Origin: a virus
Virus record (IMG/VR): IMGVR_UViG_3300049491_000383
Span: 62,001-126,000 of that record
DNA: 64,000 bases
Direction: 5' to 3' (one strand)
How positions within the stretch are numbered: the first letter of the stretch is position 1; the number at the start of each line of letters is the position of its first letter. Made by a program: the position numbers and the translations under genes. Of this stretch, positions 47,310-54,858 are shown piece by piece. A model generated the notes under the pieces. It worked only from the letters and a program-made list of their open reading frames with translations, was not told where the DNA came from and did not search any database.

Positions 47310-47690
47310 GGTTTACAAGGTATAACCTACCCCGGAGTCTAGTGTTTCTTAGGCAGCTAGGAGCATCATGTCGCTATCAGCCAAGGCTGAAAGGTCAAGA
47401 GCTGTCTCAGTTGTAATTGCGTTTGCTTTTACGGTTTGTGCTTGATTTACGGTCATCGCCTACCGTGTTGTCCACTCTCGTACTCTTTACCCCGTCGAAT
47501 ACCTGGTCCGCCCCATTATTAAACATACCGTGAAAAATTCGAATTCTCTTTCCTGCCCATACAACAGGTGACCGTCTTTAAGCTGGAGTCGAACCAGCAA
47601 TAACCCATTCGATATGTTTAATGGTGGAGCGGGCGGGAATCGAACCCGCGTCCGGAACACTTTTCTGTTCGCTTCATACAACAATAACTA
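47310..47690 (-). ncRNA. ssrA: Permuted two-piece tmRNA
   Basis: On minus, the acceptor piece comes first: GGACGCGGGUUCGAUUCCCG, then CCGCUCC-A-CCA (CCA at 47622-47624). After an intervening segment the coding piece starts GGGGCGG at 47514, pairing 7/7 with CCGCUCC, continues CCAGGUAUUCGACGGGG (tmRNA 5' consensus) and includes a tag frame from a GCA-AAC resume site: ANAITTETAL...SDMMLLAA, 25 residues ending in the degradation signal LLAA, then UAA. Acceptor and coding order is the circular permutation known from alphaproteobacteria, some cyanobacteria and some betaproteobacteria. It rescues stalled ribosomes. Outer ends are approximate. Confidence 0.9.
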
Positions 47691-47707
47691 ACTACTTTAT
47701 AGCATTC

Positions 47708-47715
47708 TATTTATC
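47708..47715 (-). promoter_or_regulatory. Late-promoter-like box GATAAATA before the tmRNA
   Basis: GATAAATA on minus; initiation about 6 bases on would begin the RNA near 47702, just before the acceptor piece. Confidence 0.55.
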
Positions 47716-47718
47716 TTG

Positions 47719-48228
47719 TCAACCATCCTGAAAGCAGATCTTATCCACTTTTACGTTGAATTCTAACTGTGCATGTGAACGCACAACAAAGAAATGTATG
47801 CGATCGTTACTGATAGGATTTTCTGGATTTATTACCATATCACCTTTTCTCATACCTGCTTGATATGCGGGATAAAATTCAGGAATATGTGTTATCACAT
47901 TTGTTTGCGGATTCCAAATAAATCCAACACCCTTATATGACTTATCCTTACCGTCACATACTCGTTCGTCTGTTTTATAGGTCGGCTTTGGAATTGGCAA
48001 ATCACTCTTTAATGGAAGAAGATTATCAATAACGGGTTGCGGTTTTTCTTTTGGTAGTAACCTAACCTCTATACGCTTCTCTTCTTTTTTTGGAACTGTT
48101 GCTTCCGGAACAGGCGGAGTTGAAGTCACAACATACTTCTTTGGAAAATGTATTAGGTGATAAAACATTATCGTCGCATGGATAGCGATTGATAAACTCA
48201 ACCACGGAAGAATAGACTTTTTCTCCAA
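47719..48228 (-). CDS. TonB/GspC-like inner-membrane protein with PDZ-like C-terminus
   Basis: 169 aa, TTG start with GGGG upstream. N-in transmembrane helix (LPWLSLSIAIHATIMFYHLIHF), Pro/Lys/Glu-rich periplasmic linker, then GVGFIWNPQTNVITHIPEFYPAYQAGMRKGDMVINPE, the G-x-x...A-G-M-x-x-G-D pattern of a PDZ domain. May interfere with host envelope machinery. Follows the release factor gene. Confidence 0.6.
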   Translation of the reverse strand: MEKKSILPWLSLSIAIHATIMFYHLIHFPKKYVVTSTPPVPEATVPKKEEKRIEVRLLPKEKPQPVIDNLLPLKSDLPIPKPTYKTDERVCDGKDKSYKGVGFIWNPQTNVITHIPEFYPAYQAGMRKGDMVINPENPISNDRIHFFVVRSHAQLEFNVKVDKICFQDG

Positions 48229-48238
48229 CTCGTTCCCC

Positions 48239-48907
48239 TTACCACATTAAATCGAAGTAACCTCTCATTACCTTACTAACTGTAGCACTTGCACCAGTGT
48301 TGTGATCTTTTACACTATCATCCTGAAAACGATATGTACGGATCTTATCACCACGCATGCCAGATCCGACCTGTTGTTTACGATCACTATCTAGGTTCTG
48401 TTTGAACTCTCTGCGTGCTTGTGAACTAAGTGTCTCTAGCAGTGCTTGTTTCGCCGATTCTAGGCTATTTTGCCTAGAACGACATTGTGCTGTGGCAGTC
48501 TGGCCTGTAGGCAAATACGTCATACGACACGAATTTTGATGTTTATTTCTGTGTTGGCCGCCTGCACCTGTGCCGCTATACCATTCAATTCTAAAATCAG
48601 ATTCCTTGTATTCTTCTACACGCAATTCGGGATCAGTGATCGCAACTGTTACGGTGCTGGTATGAACTCTGCCTTTGCGCTCTGTTGGAGGTACTCGTTG
48701 AATACGGTGACCACCTGCCTCATTCTGTAACTTAGATAAATCTGTGCCAACTACTTCTAAAAAGATTTCGCCCGGCACTTCCTTAACTATGCGATTGATT
48801 CAGCCGACTCTATCGCAGTGTCGTTGGTATGCTTGAGCAAGATCCATTGCGAATAGCTTGCTATCTTCTCCGCCTTCGGCGGCACGTATTTCAATAACTC
48901 TCTTCAT
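48239..48907 (-). CDS. Short class-I release factor, interrupted by in-frame UGA at codon 36
   Basis: One frame from the ATG at 48907 (GGAGG upstream) to the stop at 48239: MKRVIEIRAAEGGEDSKLFA... resembles RF1 from its domain 2 on (EVRAGTGGDEAALFAG...). Codon 36 is UGA (48800-48802), exactly where RF1 has a conserved Trp (DLxxxYxR...W). The rest has GGHRIQRVPPTERKGRVHTS with the RF1-type P-x-T and catalytic G116-G-Q118 (GTGAGGQHRN). Domain 1 is missing. Full product (222 codons) needs UGA readthrough; otherwise a GTG at 48778 gives 179 aa. Confidence 0.82.
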
Positions 48908-48925
48908 ATTGCCTCCATAAAAACT

Positions 48926-49003
48926 TGGCGGGGCGTACGGGATTCGAACCCGTGGTCTCTGACGTGACAGGCCAGCGCATTAGGCCAACTATGCTAACGC
49001 CCC
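48926..49003 (-). tRNA. tRNA-Asp (GUC)
   Basis: Acceptor GGGGCGU/ACGCCCC, discriminator G, encoded CCA, anticodon stem CUGGC/GUCAG, loop CUGUCAC. Decodes GAC/GAU. Two bases from the 3' end of RNase P RNA. Confidence 0.92.
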
Positions 49004-49005
49004 AA

Positions 49006-49346
49006 ATTTGATTACCCTATAGCCGGGGTTCTGTGCCTCTTTCGAGCGACAATCATTCATCTACGGTATTTAGCCGTCCTCCCCAGGTTTCAATCTGGAT
49101 CATAGGTGCCACAACCCGAACCCTCGGCGAACAGCGTCAACGAGTTCTGTTTGTGTTACTGCGGGATCGTTGTGGTACAAGCGTGTTATGAACGTATAGT
49201 GCAGGGTCTCATCGACCTGGGGCCACTCTATCCATTTCCTTATGGGCGTTCTATAGCGTATAACACTTCCACAGAGCGATGAACCCTGTTCTATGCAGGC
49301 CCGAACTTCCTCTACCTTTCAGCAGCGATTGTCCAGGTAATCAAAT
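49006..49346 (-). ncRNA. rnpB: RNase P RNA (bacterial type)
   Basis: 341 nt on minus. P1 is a perfect 11-bp pairing of AUUUGAUUACC (5') with GGUAAUCAAAU (3'). The 5' conserved block GAGGAAGUUCGGGCC...CAUAGAACAGGGU and the 3' block CGUAGAUGAAUGAUUGUC...CACAGAACCCCGGCUAUAGG match E. coli rnpB (GAGGAAAGUCCGGGCUCCAUAGGGCAGGGU and UAGAUGAAUGACUGUC...CAGAACCCGGCUUAU). It is the catalytic RNA that cuts tRNA 5' leaders; with about 38 phage tRNAs this is a coherent acquisition. Immediately upstream of tRNA-Asp. Confidence 0.93.
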
Positions 49347-49511
49347 ATTGTAATAATCAAACTTCTCTAGTCTTCTAAGTAACTCGTCTCTCAGAGCATC
49401 CAGTGCGTATGGGGCACGTGGTGGGGTCTGAACAGGGTCGTAATGATGAATTTTAACTTCATCCTCATACCATTCGAGAAGCTTTTTGCTTGTTTCATTT
49501 TCTATTGTCAT
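49341..49511 (-). CDS. Small protein, 56 aa
   Basis: MTIENETSKKLLEWYEDEVKIHHYDPVQTPPRAPYALDALRDELL...; its UGA stop overlaps the first bases of RNase P RNA. Helical, no family. Confidence 0.55.
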   Translation of the reverse strand: MTIENETSKKLLEWYEDEVKIHHYDPVQTPPRAPYALDALRDELLRRLEKFDYYNI

Positions 49512-49658
49512 GATTATTTGTTCGGTTGAGATACCACCGGGCGTCGACTAACGCCCTGCTGTATATTCACTCTCGGAATGCAGTCCTAAAGCATGGAATC
49601 GCTACCAACCTAAAATGTAGTCTTAGCGGTACCTCAGGACTAAGTGTAGCTGTAATCG
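49512..49658 (-). other. Structured spacer
   Basis: 147 bases with a GGGCGU-UAGUCG-ACGCCC hairpin and a long-range AGUCCU/AGGACU pairing enclosing GGUACCGC. Looks like a terminator/leader between the spanin genes and the 56-aa ORF; not resolved. Confidence 0.4.
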
Positions 49659-49928
49659 CTACTTGATGCAAGAATTCAGTGCAGCCAAAAGCTCTTCCTC
49701 GTATCCGAGATGTAACTTTCTATCTGCAAGTGTTGCCTTTGTCTTTTCAAAAACATCCTGATCTTCGGATAATTTGTCAAAACTAAACTCTGGCTTTGTT
49801 GGAACGGTAGCCTTGCAAGGCATTGCTACCGGAACTTCAACGCGCTGAATTACTGTGTTGATAAGTGGTGCATCTGTTGCACAACCTGCAAGAAACAATG
49901 CTGCTACCAATACGAGTTTATTTTGCAT
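49659..49928 (-). CDS. Outer-membrane spanin-like lipoprotein (Rz1-type)
   Basis: 89 aa. MQNKLVLVAALFLAGCATD has a clear lipobox (LAGC). The mature part starts Pro-rich (PVAMPCKATVPTKPEF) as in o-spanins, then a helix. It overlaps the i-spanin gene by 11 bases. Spanins fuse inner and outer membranes at the end of lysis. Confidence 0.75.
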   Translation of the reverse strand: MQNKLVLVAALFLAGCATDAPLINTVIQRVEVPVAMPCKATVPTKPEFSFDKLSEDQDVFEKTKATLADRKLHLGYEEELLAALNSCIK

Positions 49929-50304
49929 TTTTAATCTCCTCGTTAATTAGTTGATTAGCTGCATCGCATTTTGACACATTCTGTGGGGAGACTCTTTTTA
50001 GAAGTGCATCTGCCTGTTTCTTAAAACTGTCAGCTTTGACTTTTGCCTTTGCGACTTCAGCAGCACCAGCTTTCTCGCGTGCGTCAGAATCGGCCTTTAG
50101 TTTATCAATCGCAGCATTTTGTTCTGTGATTGCACCTTGCAGACTCTTAACAGATGCCTGAGAAATAGCAAGCTCAGCAACAAGATTTTTCTTCTCGGTT
50201 TCACAGTGTTTAAGCTCGGTTTTTATAAAAGCAATGTATATACCCAGGGCAACAACTATCACCCCGATGATAACATACTTATTTGTTAGCAATGATAACC
50301 ACAT
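49918..50304 (-). CDS. Inner-membrane spanin-like protein (Rz-type)
   Basis: 128 aa. N-terminal transmembrane helix (YVIIGVIVVALGIYIAFI), then a long coiled coil (LKHCETEKKNLVAELAISQ... to residue 110): the i-spanin layout. It overlaps the downstream o-spanin gene. Confidence 0.75.
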   Translation of the reverse strand: MWLSLLTNKYVIIGVIVVALGIYIAFIKTELKHCETEKKNLVAELAISQASVKSLQGAITEQNAAIDKLKADSDAREKAGAAEVAKAKVKADSFKKQADALLKRVSPQNVSKCDAANQLINEEIKNAK

Positions 50305-50325
50305 AATAGAACCTCTTCGTTTCTA

Positions 50326-51096
50326 TTATTTATCAGATCCTAGACGTAATAGTGGGATGAAGATACGGCAGGGATCATATTCCCACCATTTAGATCCGAA
50401 ATCAAACTTAGCTGGGTATTTGTGATGATTATTGTGCCAGCCCTGTCCCCAACCTAAATACCCAAGTGGTACAAAGTTAGAACTGATATCATCTGTGTCA
50501 AAGTTTCTGTATCCAAGACTTGGCCAATGTCCAAAGACATTTACTGAAAAATCTTGAAGCATTGATATTGTTGCTGCAATGCAGTATCCAAATAGAAGTG
50601 CTTTCCAACTTACAAGTCCAAGAAGGATAACAAATATCCATACAAGTTTGAAGTAATGTTTATGTGCAAATACGTGATTGGGTTTACGCAGTAGTTTCAC
50701 AGCATATTTGTGATTCACAGATTGTGCTGTAACATGAAATATCCAACCAATAAATGCATACCATTTTCCCTTGTTAGGTGTATGTGGATCTTTTTCGGTA
50801 TCGGCATGTGGGTGGTGATAACCCATATGTGTTGCTACCCAGGTGATTGAACTACTCTGGCAGGCAAGTGTTCCACATGTAAGAATAACATTATCAAGCC
50901 AAGGTTTCAATATATAACAACGGTGACTATATACTCTGTGAAATCCGGTAGCAATACCGAGCCCACTGAGTAATACCCAGAAGATAAAAGTAAGCAGGAG
51001 CCACGCATATGCCCCCGTTATTATCATTGTTGTAAGACCGATAATGCCCAATAGTGTTATCGGTAATACAATTAACCCGAAGTACCTAAAATTCAT
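50326..51096 (-). CDS. Fatty acid desaturase (acyl-CoA delta-9 type)
   Basis: 256 aa. Three histidine boxes: H53-x4-H58 (HRVYSHR), H90-x3-HH95 (HMGYHHPHAD), H221-N-N-HH225 (HNNHH). About four transmembrane segments. A membrane di-iron enzyme introducing a double bond into an acyl chain. First gene of the 50-60 kb biosynthetic cluster. ATGA-type overlap with the acyltransferase-like gene. Confidence 0.9.
   Translation of the reverse strand: MNFRYFGLIVLPITLLGIIGLTTMIITGAYAWLLLTFIFWVLLSGLGIATGFHRVYSHRCYILKPWLDNVILTCGTLACQSSSITWVATHMGYHHPHADTEKDPHTPNKGKWYAFIGWIFHVTAQSVNHKYAVKLLRKPNHVFAHKHYFKLVWIFVILLGLVSWKALLFGYCIAATISMLQDFSVNVFGHWPSLGYRNFDTDDISSNFVPLGYLGWGQGWHNNHHKYPAKFDFGSKWWEYDPCRIFIPLLRLGSDK
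50327..50334 (-). promoter_or_regulatory. Late-promoter-like box GATAAATA
   Basis: GATAAATA on minus, 22 bases upstream of the i-spanin ATG, overlapping the last codons of the desaturase gene: late lysis expression. Confidence 0.65.
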
Positions 51097-51707
51097 AAAA
51101 ATCCTGCTATTGGCAACTCCGTTGGTCTATGTTCAGACTTCAAAAACGCGCATCGTACAAGTGAATCAACCGGCATAAGTGTCCTGTTGAACAATATTTG
51201 CCAAGGAACAAGATAGATGCACTTTGTCTTGGCTGGTACAACAAACTCATTAACAAAATCGTATCTTTCTCTATTGTATTTACTAAATGCAAGACGTCGG
51301 TATGTTGCCTCATACTTAAGATTAAACATAGAGAAGAATTTATATCTTCCATTATCTTCGTTATATTTGATTGCTGCATCTAGGGCATATTTGATATGAG
51401 ATTGATTCTTACTTCTAACTTGTGTCCAAAACCAATCCGGTGTTTCTACAGACTCATAAAAAGAAACGTAAGATGTAATAATACCATCCTCGTCAAATGT
51501 TCCGAATGCTTTAAAGTTTTGAAGATTGGTAAGGTACGTATCGCAGAATACCGAATAGGCCATATATAGGAAATCCGGATCTGATTTACTAAATGATCCG
51601 CTGGCATCGGGAGTTTCTTCCGATAACTTTACTCCCATATATTTGTTCCTGTAGAACAGATGAGCTATGGATTCCCGATGTGTTTTATTTAATAGTTCAA
51701 CTCTCAT
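51093..51707 (-). CDS. GNAT-like acyltransferase
   Basis: 204 aa from the ATG at 51707 (GGTGA just before). RVELLNKTHRESIAHLFYRNKYMG and FGTFDEDGIITSYVSFYE resemble the N-terminal strands of GNAT enzymes; the AcCoA loop is not obvious. Similar in length and pattern to 54268-54858. Likely transfers an acyl group, perhaps from the cluster's acyl carrier protein. Function is inference. Confidence 0.5.
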   Translation of the reverse strand: MRVELLNKTHRESIAHLFYRNKYMGVKLSEETPDASGSFSKSDPDFLYMAYSVFCDTYLTNLQNFKAFGTFDEDGIITSYVSFYESVETPDWFWTQVRSKNQSHIKYALDAAIKYNEDNGRYKFFSMFNLKYEATYRRLAFSKYNRERYDFVNEFVVPAKTKCIYLVPWQILFNRTLMPVDSLVRCAFLKSEHRPTELPIAGFL

Positions 51708-52623
51708 ATTCACCATTCAACATTTTAATTACAGTCTTTAATGAAATCCCGTCTAGGCTAGGTTCAAACCTCTTTGTTTGATCTAGCGAAATTCCCTTAT
51801 ATGCTTCATAATTGAATCCCAGAAGCCTTTCAAACCCGTGTGTCTTTTTCTTTACTCTTAGGCCAGGGTACAATCTACGAAGAACATTATTCTTTGTTGA
51901 GACTGAGCTTAGTTTATAATTGTACCTCTCGCTGAACAAATTTTGCATTGTTTCGTCTTCAAGGTAATACATAAGCAATTCAGGAGTATAGGAAAACCAC
52001 TCATTTACTAAAGGTATATTATACTTTTCTGAAAATCTCATTGCTGATGCGTCTTCATTTTCTCTAAATGTGTAGTACCAGTCAGTACCGAGTTTACTAA
52101 CACCACGAGTAAATAGGGCTTCGCCGCCCATTACAGATGGCATACCTAATTTTAGAATGTGGTAATAAACAAGCAGGTATGTTACCTGTGTGCATTGTAT
52201 AGTTTTTCCAAACTCGGCGGCGGCGCCCGAATAATAAAAATCCTTAACATCGAAATCTAAGATTTCGAGATCAATACTAAGGTCTTTAGCAATTTCAATC
52301 GCTTCAAGAATATCGGGCGCATTGTAATCATCCTTAAATCTAACCGCTGCACATTTTGGCTTAATTCCAATATCAAGAAAATTTCTTAGTACAATCTCAC
52401 TGTCAGTACCACCGGACAGGAAGATAACTAAGTCTTTCCCAAATTCATTATAGACAGAATCAGCGGTACGCCTTAATTCAGAACAATAATTACTTCGTTG
52501 ATAATGATCAAAATCAATGGTGCCAAGCTGAACTGAAAACTTCTCAGATGCGTTCTCTCTATATCCGAACTCTCTTCCGCCAATAGAATAGCGTAAGTGA
52601 TTATTCAGAGTATAATTGGTCAT
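51697..52623 (-). CDS. Asparagine-synthetase-like ATP pyrophosphatase
   Basis: 308 aa. DLVIFLSGGTDSEIVLRNFL has the PP-loop S70-G-G-T-D-S75 of the asparagine synthetase C-terminal domain. No glutaminase domain. Such enzymes adenylate a carboxylate to form an amide bond (beta-lactam synthetase, peptide tailoring). Coupled to the ACP gene by a 4-base overlap: an amide-forming step on a carrier is a reasonable guess. Confidence 0.82.
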   Translation of the reverse strand: MTNYTLNNHLRYSIGGREFGYRENASEKFSVQLGTIDFDHYQRSNYCSELRRTADSVYNEFGKDLVIFLSGGTDSEIVLRNFLDIGIKPKCAAVRFKDDYNAPDILEAIEIAKDLSIDLEILDFDVKDFYYSGAAAEFGKTIQCTQVTYLLVYYHILKLGMPSVMGGEALFTRGVSKLGTDWYYTFRENEDASAMRFSEKYNIPLVNEWFSYTPELLMYYLEDETMQNLFSERYNYKLSSVSTKNNVLRRLYPGLRVKKKTHGFERLLGFNYEAYKGISLDQTKRFEPSLDGISLKTVIKMLNGEYES

Positions 52624-52844
52624 TTCATTAACTGTAATAGATCACCAACTGTAAGTATTGGTGTGTCTGGATCGTCAATTGTCACATTCATTTCGTCTTC
52701 GTAGGCCATCTGCAATTCAACAATATCAAGTGAGTCCAAATTTAGGTCACTTAGAAGTGTATCTTCAGTGAAGTTGGGAACATCACCTCCCTGCATTTCA
52801 GCAATGGTCTTTTGTAGAAAACTTTTCTTTGAATCAAGGTTCAT
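52620..52844 (-). CDS. Acyl carrier protein
   Basis: 74 aa. DTLLSDLNLDSLDIVELQMAYEDEM carries the D-S38-L phosphopantetheine site in a four-helix ACP pattern. AAGGA precedes the ATG. A phosphopantetheinyl transferase is not seen in the window, so the host enzyme would have to load it. Carries acyl or aminoacyl intermediates for the cluster. Confidence 0.92.
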   Translation of the reverse strand: MNLDSKKSFLQKTIAEMQGGDVPNFTEDTLLSDLNLDSLDIVELQMAYEDEMNVTIDDPDTPILTVGDLLQLMK

Positions 52845-52845
52845 T

Positions 52846-53373
52846 TTATTTCCTTAGCTGAACTACATATTGTTCAGTGTTGTAAACGGATTTTATACCG
52901 ATGGGTTGAAATTGTCTGTAGATATCCGGCCAGTTGTTGAACAGTGCAGGTCTCTTTCCTTTTTCTGCCAAACAAAACCAGTCGTATATTGTCTTGTTAT
53001 ATTTATTGCAGGTTATCCACACTTTGTCAAAGTCTGAACAGGCTTCGAGCATTTTGGGTAAACACGTTTCTGCAAAAATGTATTTTGCACGATGTGATTT
53101 TGAAATGAATGCTCTTGTTAAGACTAGAGCTGTAGAGTCATCATATTGATTCCATCCTGCACTTGCAAGATACTCTCCGTTCTCTTCCATAACGTAATAC
53201 ATTCCATTCTTGTATCTTCCATCTTTAAGTACATAAAATAGATTTGAATTTACTTCCGAGAATGTAGGGGAGTAATTTTCTATAATTCTCTCATCATCAA
53301 TATTACTAAGTCCTTGCTTAAGGATATTGATCACATGCTCATTCGAAAGATCTTGAATTTCGTGTATGTTCAT
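52846..53373 (-). CDS. GNAT-like acyltransferase
   Basis: 175 aa. YYVMEENGEYLASAGWNQYDDSTALVLTRAFISKSHRAKYIFAETCLPKMLEACSDFDKVWITCN is a GNAT-like core. The ATG lies only 6 bases after a TATAAATA box, so the late transcript may be leaderless. Divergent to the plus-strand oxygenase gene. Confidence 0.6.
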   Translation of the reverse strand: MNIHEIQDLSNEHVINILKQGLSNIDDERIIENYSPTFSEVNSNLFYVLKDGRYKNGMYYVMEENGEYLASAGWNQYDDSTALVLTRAFISKSHRAKYIFAETCLPKMLEACSDFDKVWITCNKYNKTIYDWFCLAEKGKRPALFNNWPDIYRQFQPIGIKSVYNTEQYVVQLRK

Positions 53374-53379
53374 AGCCCA

Positions 53380-53398
53380 TATTTATACCCGGTAAATA
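53380..53398. promoter_or_regulatory. Divergent late-promoter pair
   Basis: TATAAATA on minus (53380-53387) and GGTAAATA on plus (53391-53398), back to back with 3 bases between. Both would start RNA at or within a few bases of the flanking ATGs (53373 minus, 53404 plus). Confidence 0.6.
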
Positions 53399-53403
53399 AC
53401 GAC

Positions 53404-54297
53404 ATGACTAACATTGAAACAAAGTTTGCACATAGGGCTAGAAAAATACTCAACTTCAAAAAGGCCTATCTTCAACTTCCAAACACACCCATAATGATGT
53501 TGGGAAAAATTGATGTTGCCAAGTTAACAGAATTTTTACAAAAGTTGCCTATGATGAAAGCATTCCCGAGTAGGTCAACAGGATTCGCAAACATGTCCGA
53601 GTATCTAACAAAGAATGATTTAGATCCGGATTCACTCTATACAAGCGATGTTGCTCGCCAGTTGGACAATCTAATAGATCCAATCTCCGACGAAGTCCGC
53701 AGATGCATCTCCCGTACACTTGATCACACCGTAATGATTGTTAGGGGAGTAATTGATACTATTGACGAGAACTCCTGCATTATTCCGCACAGTGACGGAT
53801 TTGTTTTTCACAAACTATCATTTCGCGTGCATATCCCGTTGTTTGTTACAGAAAAATCTATAGGTGTAAATTTTAATCCGTGGACCTGTAAACCCTATAG
53901 TTGGAAGATGGAAACTGTGGGCGGCATCTATCTTTTCAATAATTTTGAGCCACATACTGTTTCTGTACTTGACACCGGCACTAGGGCACACCTAATATTT
54001 GATGTATCAGTTGGTGATTTAATTAGTGATTGTGATTCCGAAGGCGGGTATATTGAGGCAAAAAGAGTATTAGCAAGCAGGGGAGATTTGACTACAGATT
54101 CCTATAGCCCCAACACAATTACTCATACAGTTTCTAACTTTACAATTAGAAACAAATTGAGTTCTATCTATGCAGGATTAGAGCCAAAGAAAAGCCTGCT
54201 TGAGCAGGCTTCAATTGAATCGGTTGCAGAATCTCGTCTGTGGATTAAGCAACTTTTAAATTTTGAATTAGATAACGGAAACGTCAGGCATATCTGA
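53404..54297 (+). CDS. Fe(II)/2-oxoglutarate oxygenase-like (Asp/Asn beta-hydroxylase type)
   Basis: 297 aa from the ATG at 53404; no ribosome site, consistent with a leaderless late mRNA. H129-S-D131 (IIPHSDGF), H184 (FEPHTVSV), R194 (GTRAHLIFD) give the iron and 2-oxoglutarate residues. Upstream 100 residues are helical. Converges with and overlaps the gene at 54268. Hydroxylation of a carrier-bound or peptide substrate is likely. Confidence 0.68.
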   Translation: MTNIETKFAHRARKILNFKKAYLQLPNTPIMMLGKIDVAKLTEFLQKLPMMKAFPSRSTGFANMSEYLTKNDLDPDSLYTSDVARQLDNLIDPISDEVRRCISRTLDHTVMIVRGVIDTIDENSCIIPHSDGFVFHKLSFRVHIPLFVTEKSIGVNFNPWTCKPYSWKMETVGGIYLFNNFEPHTVSVLDTGTRAHLIFDVSVGDLISDCDSEGGYIEAKRVLASRGDLTTDSYSPNTITHTVSNFTIRNKLSSIYAGLEPKKSLLEQASIESVAESRLWIKQLLNFELDNGNVRHI

Positions 54298-54858
54298 TTT
54301 AAAGGCTTTCTTTAAGGCCACATCATAGGGCTTTACTTTACCTGCAATCCATTGGTCGAGACCGTTAGTTGGAATTTCTCCTGCCTTAACAATCGCGTAG
54401 GTATGAATAGTATATTGCTTCCAAATCCTGGAAGTTTTCTTTGTCTTCTCCTGGGTCTGCGCCCATTCTAGCGGAAGCGACCATCTAATAATTGTTCTTC
54501 CCTTTTCTTCGGCAAGTTTGATTGCTGCTTCCCATGCTTCGTCAAGCCCATTCTTTGAATAGTTCCATGGATATCTTGATTTCGGGTTTACGGTCAGATA
54601 AGACATCAGCCAATCGCGCTCGCATGGTGTTGCAAATGTCTGCACCAAAACTGCGGAAAGTAGATTGCCATCAAAAGAACCCCAGACAAAGTTCTTACCG
54701 TCTGGAGTTGTGACTAATAACGAAAGCTTAACAAAGGTTTCTCTAGCGTCTTCTAGCGAGATAGGATGAACTCCCATACGTTTGCGGGAGAGTACAATTT
54801 CCTCAAGCTGCGGTAGTGAATCAACTTCAAGCAATCTTACTTGAAATTGATTTACCAT
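54268..54858 (-). CDS. GNAT-like acyltransferase
   Basis: 196 aa. VWGSFDGNLLSAVLVQTF and an alternation of strands/helices (DEAWEAAIKLAEEKGRTIIRWSLP) suggest a GNAT fold, similar in plan to 51093. Overlaps the convergent oxygenase gene by 30 bases. Part of the cluster. Confidence 0.5.
   Translation of the reverse strand: MVNQFQVRLLEVDSLPQLEEIVLSRKRMGVHPISLEDARETFVKLSLLVTTPDGKNFVWGSFDGNLLSAVLVQTFATPCERDWLMSYLTVNPKSRYPWNYSKNGLDEAWEAAIKLAEEKGRTIIRWSLPLEWAQTQEKTKKTSRIWKQYTIHTYAIVKAGEIPTNGLDQWIAGKVKPYDVALKKAFKSDMPDVSVI

Noticed and set aside
48239-48907. Genome-wide reassignment of UGA to tryptophan
   Set aside because: Many genes end in UGA at overlapping ATGA junctions (for example 13431, 16984, 45414), so UGA is a normal stop; the release factor UGA is a local event.
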